Origin: Paenibacillus sp. OVF10
Lineage (GTDB): Bacteria > Bacillota > Bacilli > Paenibacillales > Paenibacillaceae
Reading direction: 5' to 3'
Assembly: GCA_022836915.1 (NCBI GenBank)
Contig: CP094668.1
Span: 5,766,001 to 5,830,000 of the forward strand
Length of the DNA stretch: 64,000 nt
Both the position numbers and the translations under genes were made by a program. The notes below the pieces were generated by a model. The model did not search any database, was not told the origin of the DNA, and was given only the letters and a program-made list of their open reading frames with translations. Positions 1 through 8,650 of the stretch are shown piece by piece; position 1 is the stretch's first letter; each line of letters starts with the position of its first letter.

Positions 1-83
1 ATTCAATCCTAAAGATAGCGTCTATATACGGAAATTTTTGTTTATAATATTCTATAAATTTCACATTGTACTGAATCGTAATA

Positions 84-123
84 AAAAAGCCTGTGTTCCA
101 TATCACTTGGAATACAGGCTTTA
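84..123 (-). terminator. Rho-independent terminator
   Basis: A 15-bp stem (AAAGCCTGTGTTCCA paired with TGGAATACAGGCTTT) is followed on the minus strand by a T run. It lies just downstream of the minus-strand membrane-protein gene that ends at 163. Confidence 0.85.
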
Positions 124-162
124 GTCCCACTTAATATAAAAATCGAGCTCTTTAATTTCACA

Positions 163-822
163 TCAAATACTATTTATTTTTTTGATATTTAGAGAAGATA
201 GTACAATACCAGCCATGTAGGACAGCATAGTTATATCAATAATTTTGTTGATACAAAAATGAAAAAATTGGATGATGTGCATCGAAGGTGTCTTTCTAAC
301 AAAAGTGTCCATGTTGATATAGAAAGAGTCTGTAGGCATAGGAATTGCAAAATGAAGACAAAATGCATAATAAAATACCTTCACATAATTGCGGTATAGT
401 AACCACATATCTGATGTCGTGTCAAACTGAGCTGGCTTCATACTTGAAAAGGTTATATATACTAGCGAATAGCACAAATCAGCAAATACGATAGTGATAA
501 TAATTTTAAAAAACAGCTTTTGAATTCCAAGTCTCCCCATATCTTTCACATCAGTAATTTTAGAGTCATAGAAAATCATTTTAATAAGATAATCTATTAT
601 AAATATTGCAATTATTATCGAAAAAGCGGTAATACTAATATAAATCATTAAACTGGACTCTAAATCCAACTGCAAATCTAATATCATTAAAGATAATGCG
701 TCATTTGGGTAAAGACTCACATACCAAAAAACAAACAAGAAAAAAACATGATAAACATAAAGAAACCAACAAACCATACTACTAACTTTAATAACATTGT
801 TAAATTTAATGGCATCCCACAT
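163..822 (-). CDS. Multi-pass membrane protein of unknown function
   Basis: I do not recognise this 219-residue protein. It has about five hydrophobic segments (roughly residues 10-38, 55-80, 100-125, 147-163 and 183-211), with short polar loops and a C-terminal NIKK tail, so it should sit in the cytoplasmic membrane. No Shine-Dalgarno site precedes the ATG at 822. The stretch 823-926 is open in another frame and also encodes hydrophobic residues (GLITITFF), so the true gene may start upstream and be joined to the small reading frame at 927-1163 through a stop and a frameshift. The terminator at 84-123 follows it. Confidence 0.5.
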   Translation of the reverse strand: MWDAIKFNNVIKVSSMVCWFLYVYHVFFLFVFWYVSLYPNDALSLMILDLQLDLESSLMIYISITAFSIIIAIFIIDYLIKMIFYDSKITDVKDMGRLGIQKLFFKIIITIVFADLCYSLVYITFSSMKPAQFDTTSDMWLLYRNYVKVFYYAFCLHFAIPMPTDSFYINMDTFVRKTPSMHIIQFFHFCINKIIDITMLSYMAGIVLSSLNIKKINSI

Positions 823-926
823 TTTTCATGTAGAAATGACTCAAATTTATCACCAAGAAACTCAAATATTTTATAACTGAAGAAAGTTATTGTAATTAAA
901 CCGATTAGGAAGTAAAAAGAACTATA

Positions 927-1163
927 TTAATTTAATATTGTCAACGAAAATATCACAACACAAAATGGAGCAAAAGTATACTTTCTCCATACAGAACTGT
1001 TCACATTGGATTTATTATTAACGATTACATATATAGTAAACATAAATGCACAAACAATACATATTAAAAATCTCGTAACTGTTTCTTCTTCCACTATGTA
1101 AATTAGATACACGTACAGCCATGGCACTGCTCTTAAGAACTTATCTAAATTAGTCCAACTCAT
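927..1163 (-). CDS. Small membrane protein, possibly the N-terminus of the next gene
   Basis: This 78-residue product has hydrophobic stretches near residues 13-25, 30-47 and 64-77. A strong GGGGGAG ribosome site lies upstream of the ATG at 1163. Beyond its TAA stop (927-929) the same frame stays open for 34 codons of hydrophobic sequence up to about 823. With the frameshifts seen elsewhere in the window, this and the 163-822 frame may be one larger membrane protein of about 330 residues. Function unknown. Confidence 0.45.
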   Translation of the reverse strand: MSWTNLDKFLRAVPWLYVYLIYIVEEETVTRFLICIVCAFMFTIYVIVNNKSNVNSSVWRKYTFAPFCVVIFSLTILN

Positions 1164-1317
1164 TAATATAAATTCTCCCCCACTATAAAAACTGAATTAT
1201 AAATCCACTTCAGCAGAGAGTATACATTTATATAACTGCTAATTTGTTATTGTTCAATTACCCCTCATGTTAGATACCCCTTTTTGGGGTAATAATACAA
1301 TAAATATCCTCTTACAC

Positions 1318-1836
1318 TTATGTTTCTCTCCAGATTTTTTTAGAAACATCAAAATTTATTTTTATAGTCTTACTTACTGTTGTATTCTGATGGTTATCCT
1401 CTACCACATGATAATCCCCCTGGTGTGAGTTACAATGTGGACAAATATGCATGACATATTTATCTCCAGTCATTTTACTAAAACGCTCTTGTAGCTTCAC
1501 TCCAAAACGATTTGCTAATTCAATCATTGTACTCGGTTTACTATATGCCAAATCACTGATTACTGGGTAACCCTCTCTTAGTTCATTGATAACTTCAGGA
1601 TTAAATAATAATAAAATATCCATTTCTCCCTTGCAGGACCAACATTTGTACCCTGTGCGCACCTCTACATCCCATTCAAAAGATTCGGGGTACTCTTGGG
1701 ACACTACTTCTATGTAATAAATATATTCATCTTTCTCAGTCAGTCCCTTCTCATTCATCCACTTAAAATAACTAGGATTGAGGCTAAATACTTCTTCAAC
1801 AGATCTACCTTTATATTTACCAAATGTCATTTCCAT
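1318..1836 (-). CDS. DUF3820-like and zinc-ribbon protein
   Basis: The first 30 residues (FGKYKGRSVEEV...YFKWM) match the small domain found at the C-terminus of exonuclease X and in DUF3820 proteins. The middle and C-terminal parts carry CWSC and CPHC pairs about 65 residues apart, which together could bind one zinc. The final 30 residues are basic and polar. At 172 residues it has no visible catalytic nuclease domain, so it may be a nucleic-acid or protein adaptor. The start at 1836 follows a weak GGTGAATAAG site. It sits alone in the island, and its role is not known. Confidence 0.6.
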   Translation of the reverse strand: MEMTFGKYKGRSVEEVFSLNPSYFKWMNEKGLTEKDEYIYYIEVVSQEYPESFEWDVEVRTGYKCWSCKGEMDILLLFNPEVINELREGYPVISDLAYSKPSTMIELANRFGVKLQERFSKMTGDKYVMHICPHCNSHQGDYHVVEDNHQNTTVSKTIKINFDVSKKIWRET

Positions 1837-2033
1837 AGCTTATTCACCCAATTTTTAATGGCATTTTTAATTCTATTATAAAAACAGTCTGCTCACTTGA
1901 TTTGTTTTAGAGAAAATACATATAAATTATTCTTTGCTCTCGTAGCAGCTACTTCAATCTACGTTCCTCATGTGTGGATCATTGATGATACGCCATCACA
2001 GTATTTCTAAAGCTTCAATGAAACTGTAATGTC

Positions 2034-3322
2034 TTATTGAATTTTCATAGTCATCACGATATTCCAACAATGTTTCTTTTTTTCTAAAATAAGCATCGAG
2101 TAATGGGTTAAATTATCTACGTCATATTCCTTCGACATAAGCTCCTTTAAATGCCCGCTCAATTCTGGAAATCCACATCTACATTCTATTATCGTTCTAA
2201 ATATGAGTAATTTAGTGTCGATGTAAGAAACATTATTGAACACTCCCATAATAAAATCCCCTAGCTTCTCCATTGCCTTGAAACTCCAGCCTGTTTGTTT
2301 GTTAATCCTTGATAACTGTTGACAATAATTCTGAACAAATTTGTGTACTGAGTACATATCTGCTTTCTGACACCAATATGTAATCAAATCATTACGGATA
2401 CTAATCAAAGGCTTAAAATACGAGCTATAGGTCCATCCACCTTGTGAGTGTTCTTCGTAAATAAACAAGTGTGTACTCAAGTCGTTCAGATAATCAAAGT
2501 TGAGAAGCCTATAACGATTGTACTCACTTATAATATCTTCTATATTTCTTCTAACTTTGTTACTGGTTATTTTCTTATAGTAAATCAACATCTCTTTTAA
2601 AGCTTTGATATCTTGTGGTCTTCGCTTTGGCTCTGTATCCATGCATTTATCGATTATACTTCTAATTCTTCCCGTTGGCTTGTATAGCCTCGGGTCTTTT
2701 TTGTTAACATAAAAGCCAACAACGCACCAACTGAATAAATATCAGATTGAACGGTTGTTTGACTTGTTTGTTCATGCTGTTCTGGTGCAATGAACCCATC
2801 CTGACCTAATCCCATATCTATAGTTTTGGTAAGAGGAGCTGACTCAGAATTGAAATCTCTTCCCAAGCTAAAATCAGCAACTTTCAATGTTACTTCACCT
2901 GAAATATCAGGAAACAATAAAATATTCGATGGAGCCAGATCACGATGTAAAATATTATGTTGGTGAGCGTGTTCTAGCGCTTTCAAGATCTGCTCGACTA
3001 AATGGATTGCTTCTTCTTCAGTTATCGATTCAACAGAATTTTTAACATAGTGATGGAGTGTATATGTTGCTTTTGGCATTCTAAACCATGGAAAATCGTC
3101 AGACTTAGAATACTCAATTATATTTATGATATTTGGATGACCATCGAGTTTTAATAAAATATCAATTTCTCTTAAAAACCTTCGTTTATCTTGAAATTCT
3201 CCATCGTTAAATTCTTTAACTACCTGACCTTTCGAAACTCCATTGTTAAACAACTCATAAACGGTTCCGTAAGAACCTTTTCCGATAGGCACATACTCAC
3301 TACATGTTTCCCTCCAAGACAT
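2034..3322 (-). CDS. Hanks-type Ser/Thr protein kinase with C-terminal helical region (frameshifted)
   Basis: The N-terminal half has the kinase motifs in order: glycine loop GKGSYGTVY, lysine in QVVKEF, catalytic loop HRDLAPSN, a DFS in place of DFG, and APEQ. The frame stops at about 2654 after REELEV. A one-base shift there restores RSIIDKCMDTEPKRRP, the expected subdomain XI ending, so the 2034-2642 frame is the rest of the same protein. About 180 residues follow the kinase fold, predicted helical, with no recognised domain and no transmembrane segment, so this is probably a soluble cytoplasmic kinase. The ATG at 3322 follows AGGTGAGG. A small Hanks kinase in an island suggests phage sensing or regulation, but that is inference. 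Confidence 0.75.
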
Positions 3323-3481
3323 AATAACCTCACCTTTGTTAAGTGTTGGAAAATCTCTTAATCACTATTTTATCAGATTCAAGCGTATCTATCCTTATTA
3401 CCTTTTATGAAAATAATAGCTTCAGATTCCACCCCACGGCAGACACCCTCTGTATAAACATAGAGCCCGGATAAGTGCACT

Positions 3482-3518
3482 AAAAAAGCAATGCTACGAT
3501 GTCAGCATTGCTTTTTTT
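3482..3518 (-). terminator. Terminator after the lipoprotein gene
   Basis: Perfect 14-bp arms (AAAAAAGCAATGCT / AGCATTGCTTTTTT) with T runs on both strands lie 10 bp downstream of the minus-strand lipoprotein stop. It could work in both directions. Confidence 0.85.
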
Positions 3519-3527
3519 GTTATAAAC

Positions 3528-4384
3528 TTACTTTACTACTTCACCTTCATACAGCTTCCAATTATATTTCAATTCTTTATCACCACGGGAATCAAGAGAA
3601 GCTTTCAAGTTCACTTTATCTCCTTTTTTCAAACCATTTTTCATGCTCTCATTCCGCAGCTCAACGATAAAGGTGTACGGCATCATATCTTGCTTCTCTG
3701 TACTGATAGTCGTCCAGTCTTCACCGTTGTAGTCCTCACCACCATACACAACTATGCTGTCTCCAATAGCTTCTAAATCAGCAATAGTTCCGGACCAAGT
3801 AACGATTTTTTCACCATATAAGTATCCCAAGTTGATGATTTTTGGTCCTTCGGTAGGGCAAAGTATGCTTCTACTACTGGTAAGAAATCAGCGTCGCTTC
3901 CCATCAAATCAGCGACTTTCTTTTGTTCGTTGGAAGCGTAAGAGGTTTGTACTGTTAATGCTTTGCCTGATTCTAAAACTTTAAGGAAGTTTTCAGCGTT
4001 ATCCTGTCCTTTTTTGATCAAAATATAGATATTTTTTACTGCATACGAATTCATATCAGGGTTATGATATTTTGCTGCATTTTCATCTTTCTCAAATTCC
4101 ATGATATCGACTTCATCTGTTTTCAGTGCCTTCACTAAGCCTTCAGAACCTTCATATTTCGTTGTTACATCTTCAGCTTCGCTAGTAACAAGCCCTGACT
4201 CTTCCAACCAGGTAAACGCATCGTCCGCCGTATAACCCTCTACTTTTTTAGGTTCGTCTACCTTTACTGCTTCATTTTTAGATTCCGTTGGTTGTTCTTC
4301 TTTGGAGCCACAAGCTGAAAGTGCAATTACCATTCCCAATGCTAGCAGTAGAACCAGCCACTTTTTTGATGAATTTTTGTTCAT
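3528..4384 (-). CDS. Secreted lipoprotein with C-terminal OB-fold-like domain (frameshifted)
   Basis: The N-terminus is a lipoprotein signal (KKWLVLLLALGMVIALSAC, lipidated Cys at about 25), followed by an acidic linker and a domain of about 130 residues rich in Asp and Lys. In an A5 run near 3800 the frame slips. The second frame (YGEKIVTWSGTIADLEAIGDS...) has the beta-rich pattern of tRNA_anti-like/OB domains used in exported lipoproteins, with LKKGDKVNLKASL near the end. Joined, the product is about 285 residues. The start at 4384 follows GGGAGGATT. It is anchored outside the membrane. Ligand unknown. Confidence 0.7.
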
Positions 4385-4483
4385 ATGTAAATCCTCCCAT
4401 TATAATGTTGAAGATCTAAAATTTTAGCGAATAACAACGGTTCTAGTCCGATTAAAAAATTTCATCTTTCTTCGCTCGATAAC

Positions 4484-4541
4484 AAGAACCACAATCCAAT
4501 GCCTCCTATTCACACGAAGGGGGCATTGGATTGTGGTTCTT
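4484..4541. repeat. Long inverted repeat (hairpin)
   Basis: Arms of about 23 bp (4484-4506 and 4519-4541, AAGAACCACAATCCAATGCC on the left) pair with one mismatch around a 12-base loop. It lies 100 bp upstream of the lipoprotein start and lacks a long T run on either side, so it may be a regulatory stem, a terminator for the small minus-strand genes to its right, or a recombination remnant. Confidence 0.7.
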
Positions 4542-4657
4542 CGTATTCAACAACAAACTGATAACTAAGCCAATATTCGTTTTTATGCTTTACGCCGTTC
4601 CCTACACATTTAATCTCTTATCTGACTCATCACTTGTTTTTAAAGCTCACAAGATTT

Positions 4658-4831
4658 TTAGTTAAAGTTAACAGATACTAAGTTTTGACCTCTTAAATTA
4701 TAACTCACCCCTTTTTTGCACTCTTTACAATGAACCCCTCCAGATTTAACTGCATTGGCGCCTGAGTCATTACTGACCGTAGTGACGAAATGACCTTTGG
4801 GACAGTTTATACTGACTGATACTCTTGCCAT
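4658..4831 (-). CDS. Small zinc-finger-like protein
   Basis: From the ATG at 4831 (preceded by GAGGG) the product is 57 residues: a hydrophobic N-terminus MARVSVSINC, then a CPKGH...HCKEC pattern with Cys/His residues spaced like a small zinc ribbon. A GTG five codons upstream is possible but sits too close to its ribosome site. It is the last gene of a small minus-strand group with 4900-5091 and 5088-5371. Function unknown. Confidence 0.55.
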   Translation of the reverse strand: MARVSVSINCPKGHFVTTVSNDSGANAVKSGGVHCKECKKGVSYNLRGQNLVSVNFN

Positions 4832-4899
4832 ATTGTTAGCCCTCACTCCTGTCTACTTTCTTTTCTTCACCATTCACTTTAATAATTCGTTGAAATAAA

Positions 4900-5091
4900 T
4901 TACGACCTGAATTCCTTTTTTAGGTTCCCAACCTTTTTATCACTCCTTGCATTCCCACCATCTGCACGGTTAATCTGTACAGTACCGCTGGGCAAGCCGT
5001 AGTCTTTTTCAATACGTCTTTCAATTGCCCCTACACTAGCATCTTCCCTTGCATTTCTAAATCTTCTACCCTCTTCTTTTCTCTGGCTCAT
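4900..5091 (-). CDS. Small basic protein, unknown
   Basis: This 63-residue, highly charged product (SQRKEEGRRFRNARED at the start, KKVGNLKKEFRS at the end) has no membrane segment and no family I recognise. Its ATG overlaps the stop of the upstream gene by the four bases ATGA (5088-5091), so the two are translationally coupled and probably work together. Confidence 0.5.
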   Translation of the reverse strand: MSQRKEEGRRFRNAREDASVGAIERRIEKDYGLPSGTVQINRADGGNARSDKKVGNLKKEFRS

Positions 5092-5371
5092 ACATATTTC
5101 CCCCTATAACGTTTTGGTAGTTCTCTCAAACTTTCCTTCAGAGTTTTTAGCAAGATATCCTCTTTTTCAAGTTCAGAAGCATAAGCAACTTTCTCAATAC
5201 CTGATGAATTTTGAAATTTACTCACCAATTCTCTATCATCCTGAACTCTCGATGCCTTCTCTTCCGCAATCCCCATTTTTCTCTGTCTATCTTCAGCTTG
5301 TTTTTGTACTTCATCAAGGATTGCACCCCTACCGCTGAACCAACTTTAATCGCTTTCTTCCAGAAGCTCAT
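5088..5371 (-). CDS. Small coiled-coil-like protein (frameshifted)
   Basis: The ATG at 5371 follows a GGGGG-rich ribosome site and gives MSFWKKAIKVGSAV. A slip at GGGG near 5328 then continues into RGAILDEVQKQAEDRQRK and the Glu/Lys-rich frame that ends LPKRYRGKYV at 5088. Joined it is about 94 residues, amphipathic, mostly predicted helix, with a short hydrophobic N-terminus. It is coupled by an ATGA overlap to 4900-5091. I recognise no family. Confidence 0.5.
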
Positions 5372-5537
5372 TCAACCTGCCCCCACCATAAAAGTAGATT
5401 TGTAACAATACATATATTACCACAGGAAAATATATCCTGACTATATAATTTTAGTTCTTAAGAACCAATAATATCCGATTCGCTTAGGGTGAGTAAGGAT
5501 GATTTTGTAAGAATCCATTCTAACTAGCACTATTTAC

Positions 5538-5660
5538 TTATCATTAAATATGGGAATTCTGACTACTGTTTATCATTAAGCAAAGAAAAAGCCTGATGTA
5601 TCAAGCTTTTTCTTAATGTTAATTATCATTTTCTATGCATTTTATATGCATTACATATGT
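5538..5660. repeat. Degenerate copy of the island end (block A)
   Basis: TTATCATT motifs start at 5538 (TTATCATTAAATATGG), 5570 and 5623, with a terminator-like hairpin between the last two (AAAAAGCCTGATgtATCAAGCTTTTT). The order of motif, hairpin and motif is the same as at 14204-14272 and 8217-8283. The terminal TACA is not preserved. The rest of 5372-6012 holds no gene I can support apart from the hairpin at 5921-5965. Confidence 0.65.
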
Positions 5661-5920
5661 AAGTCTAAATTTTATACTTCAAAATAAAGACAAAAGAATA
5701 TCTACTAAATACCGGTCACATAGTTACCTAATTACTGTTGTACAACATAGAAAAATCAGTCGACGTTCTAGAAGAATATGATTCTTTATCAAATGATCCA
5801 CCATTCCCAGAATTTTGTGTTGTTGTTTAGTTTATTATTAATTTATTTTATGTACTTTCTTGGATCTCATTTTGTTCACACCAGTTCATGTTTATGCTGA
5901 AAATATTCGGATTAGAAGGG

Positions 5921-5965
5921 CACCCATAGACTGGATGCCTTCTCGAGGCGTTCAGTCTATGGGTA
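5921..5965. terminator. Hairpin, probable terminator
   Basis: Arms ACCCATAGACTG and CAGTCTATGGGT enclose a second short stem (GATGCC...GGCGTT). It lies about 50 bp beyond the subtilase stop. On the plus strand it is followed by TATATTTTTG, so the direction is uncertain. Confidence 0.55.
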
Positions 5966-6012
5966 TATTTTTGACTTAACGTATTAAGCAAAAACACTTA
6001 CATTTTCAGCAC

Positions 6013-7261
6013 TTAAATTGATATCGGTGTTTTTAAAAATTCAAGCGCTCCCTCCAAACTTGAATAGCCTCTACCTGCGCTGTCTATGTCATCAAAAATG
6101 TCATTTGCCCCATTTAGTAAAGCTTCTTTAATCTCTTCAGGTGTCGCTTCTGGCTTAGCTTCATATAACAGAGCTGCCAGACCTGCTACAATTGGCGTTG
6201 CCATCGATGTGCCACTCATCCAACAATAATCATCACCAACCCGTCTTTCAGGATGACTTTGATCATACTCAGAATTTGGAGCACGAAGTGATATTATACT
6301 GGAACCTGGTGCAACTATGTCAGGTTTTTTGTGACCGAATTTACTCGGTCCACGACTTGAAAAATTAGCAATTACATCATCAGGTTTATCAATAGTATTC
6401 TGATCGTTTGTGGCGCCAACAGTGATAACCTCTGGCTCTATACCAGGACTTTCAATAGATTTAGGAAAAGGTCCTGAATTCCCCGCAGCAACAAACACAG
6501 TAATTCCTTCATTATGTGCTTTCCTTAATATTTCGCAAAGAGGGTCAAATTCGGGGACAAATCTGCTTCTCCCCTAATGACAATGACATGATTTTTATTC
6601 CATATTTATCTTTGTTTTCTATACACCAGTCCACTCCCTTTATAATGGTTGTGGTCGAAGTGGTGCGTCCTTCAAACACTCTGACTCCGACTAATTTAGA
6701 ATTATATGCAAGCCCACTGTACCTCTTATCGCTACTTCGCCCATTAGATGCTACACACCCCGCACAGTGAGTCCCATGTCCACCATCATCAAAAGGAGCT
6801 ACCTCTTTACCAGCAAAGACATCATAAAATCCGACTATTCGATTTTCGGGAGTTGTCAAATCAGGATGGGGATAAATTCCTGAATCTACAATGGCTATTG
6901 TTACACCTTCCCCACTCAAATTGGTGTTAAGTTGTGGAGATGATGTTCCGCTTATGACTTTAGTAGCAACGTCCAATAGTTGGTGATAGGTTTTTTCCAT
7001 TGCTACTGATTTTACAGCAGGATTTTTTAATAACTCTTTCAATTTACTTGCTTGTATTTGGACTACGTCAGTATCTATCTTCTCAAAACGGTCAATCACT
7101 TTTGCTCCTGCTTCCTCAAATTCAGAATCTAATGCAGATATTCCAATGACCTTTTCTTTTTTAATCAATACAGTAACTATTTGATCCTCACTTCTTAAAT
7201 CATTTAGTTGCTTTATTGCATGTGGACTTAATTTATCTTTGCTACTATCAGGAATTTTCAC
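6013..7261 (-). CDS. Intracellular subtilisin-family (S8) serine protease (frameshifted)
   Basis: The full triad is present: Asp in IAIVDSGIYPH, His in GGHGTHCAG, and Ser in SGTSMATPI. The oxyanion Asn is in VAAGNSGPFP. The frame slips near 6560 (GGGAGAAGC); rejoined, the protein is about 416 residues. There is no signal peptide. About 100 residues precede the catalytic domain and read like an inhibitor-I9-type propeptide (VTVLIKKEKV...VDRFEKID). The likely start is the GTG at 7261, since GGAGGG lies 7 bases before it. A small Gly/Ala-rich protein gene is transcribed divergently from 7554, 290 bp away. A cytoplasmic subtilase in an island could process that protein or act in defence; both are inference. 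Confidence 0.85.
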
Positions 7262-7553
7262 AATATTTCCCTCCATTCAGAAATTGTACTAATGCAAATA
7301 TAATTTATGTATTTTTCCTCGAATTATTCAACCTCTAATACCAAAAAGCATGTAGTTAATTTTAAATTACAACTCCTTTACTACACTTCTTTTCACTTCA
7401 AGCCTTAGCATTTCAACATTTATGGATACTAAAACTGCTCTGAAATCCAGGTTAGCTTCCTGAAATTACATTGTTTCAATCTTCCTTCGTATAATTTTTC
7501 TGTATTAATTACAGAATACCAGCGAAGTACATTAATAATTTGGAGGGATTAAG

Positions 7554-8023
7554 TTGAGCGAAAAAATCCGTGTTGAATTACTTGATAAAGATTTAAAATC
7601 TATTGTTAAAGAATTCGGGTGGGATGAAATTGAATCAGAACTTGAAAACAACCAGCCGGGCACTGTAAATATCATGAACAATACTTGTGATGATAAAACA
7701 ATCGCCTCATTAGATCTTCCAGATGGTATTGGCGGAGGATTATTTCATCCACATGTTCTTTGGAGAAGGTATCGCCTTTACGCAGAGTATTGTTATCCCT
7801 CTGATGCAGAACAAGCTTTAAAAGATGCAGTCACTCAGTGTTTTTTAAATGGCGTTGCAGCTGCGGTGGCTGCAGCTGGACTTGCAGATTTAACTCCGGG
7901 GGGATTGCAGCAGCGCTTCCTGCCGCAAAAGCTGCATTCGTAGAAACTTTTAAAAGCTGTATGGGGGATAAATTAACCGACGCTATATCATTCGACGTTA
8001 AATATGATAGTTACCGAAGATAA
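7554..8023 (+). CDS. Gly/Ala-rich protein divergent from the subtilase (frameshifted)
   Basis: The TTG start at 7554 follows TTGGAGGGA. The first 60 residues are acidic and soluble. After DGIGGGLFHPHVLWRR comes an aromatic stretch with Cys, then an Ala-rich hydrophobic helix (NGVAAAVAAAGLADLTPGG). The frame slips in a G6 run near 7905 and continues IAAALPAAKAAFVETFKSC, ending near 8023 in a charged tail. Joined it is about 156 residues. The Ala-rich part could insert in a membrane or mimic a bacteriocin-like helix. No family recognised. Possible substrate or partner of the adjacent subtilase (inference). Confidence 0.6.
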
Positions 8024-8044
8024 TAACAGAATTTTGAATTTGAA

Positions 8045-8080
8045 GATAAAGGCACCCGCCATATGATGGGTGCCTTTATC
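8045..8080 (+). terminator. Terminator
   Basis: GATAAAGGCACCC pairs perfectly with GGGTGCCTTTATC across a 10-base loop. It lies 22 bp after the Gly/Ala-rich protein stop. Confidence 0.75.
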
Positions 8081-8216
8081 TGTGAGGAGAATTTGCCTTT
8101 TTGGTTTCTCAATAGGTTAATGAGACAGCAACAAACTAACACTATTCCTCATCTTAAAGTTATCCTTTTAGAACGACGTTGCCCTTGTCAACAATTAAGA
8201 GTTTTCGTCTTGATGT

Positions 8217-8313
8217 TTATCATTAAGTAGAGAAATCCTGATTTACCAAACTTTTTCTTAGTGTTCATTATCATTTCCTATGGAGCTATTATCATTTCGT
8301 GTGGTGACCTACA
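8217..8313. repeat. Internal copy of the island right end (block B)
   Basis: Motif copies start at 8217, 8268 and 8289; the last two are 21 bp apart. The 46 bp at 8268-8313, ending GGTGACCTACA, are identical to 14485-14530 at the comEC boundary. The part before it (TTATCATT, decayed hairpin, GTGTTCATTATCATT) matches the start of block C. The bases after 8313 (ATTTGGTAC) are neither comEC nor an inverted end. This is therefore an end relic, or the right end of an older, now partial element. The rest of 8081-8650 holds one hairpin and no gene I can support. Confidence 0.8.
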
Positions 8314-8426
8314 ATTTGGTACTTTTTCATTTTGAGAAATTGCTACTAAACTGCCCGTCAGCTTAATAGTGAAGAATAGAAATTGACCTTATCATTGAAA
8401 CGTTTATTAGCTAACGTCCCTACAAT

Positions 8427-8470
8427 CATAAAAAGCGAAACCAACCGACTGGCGGGGATCGCTTTTTATG
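8427..8470. terminator. Hairpin, probable terminator
   Basis: Perfect 12-bp arms CATAAAAAGCGA and TCGCTTTTTATG with a 20-base loop. It lies 180 bp beyond the stop of the minus-strand gene at 8651, and its A/T-rich flanks fit a bidirectional terminator. Confidence 0.55.
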
Positions 8471-8650
8471 AAATTTTAATTCATACTACCTTGTATGCTT
8501 CACTTAAAGGTATCTCTTTGATAATGTAAATTCAAAATGATCGCTTCTTCTTTTCTGCCACGAATAAAATAACCAATCATTCTTATCTAACCTTAAATAA
8601 AATTAAAATATTTACTTGTGATGGTTGAATACTCATTTAGGGTAACCGGG

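Noticed and set aside
2640..2670. Programmed ribosomal frameshift in the kinase gene (and in other split genes)
   Set aside because: No slippery heptamer with a downstream structure is evident, and the same kind of break occurs in conserved genes never known to use recoding. Sequencing indels explain all of them.
8313..8314. The internal end copy as a true current element boundary
   Set aside because: The following bases are neither an inverted TGT end nor comEC, so the block is better read as a relic or internal copy.
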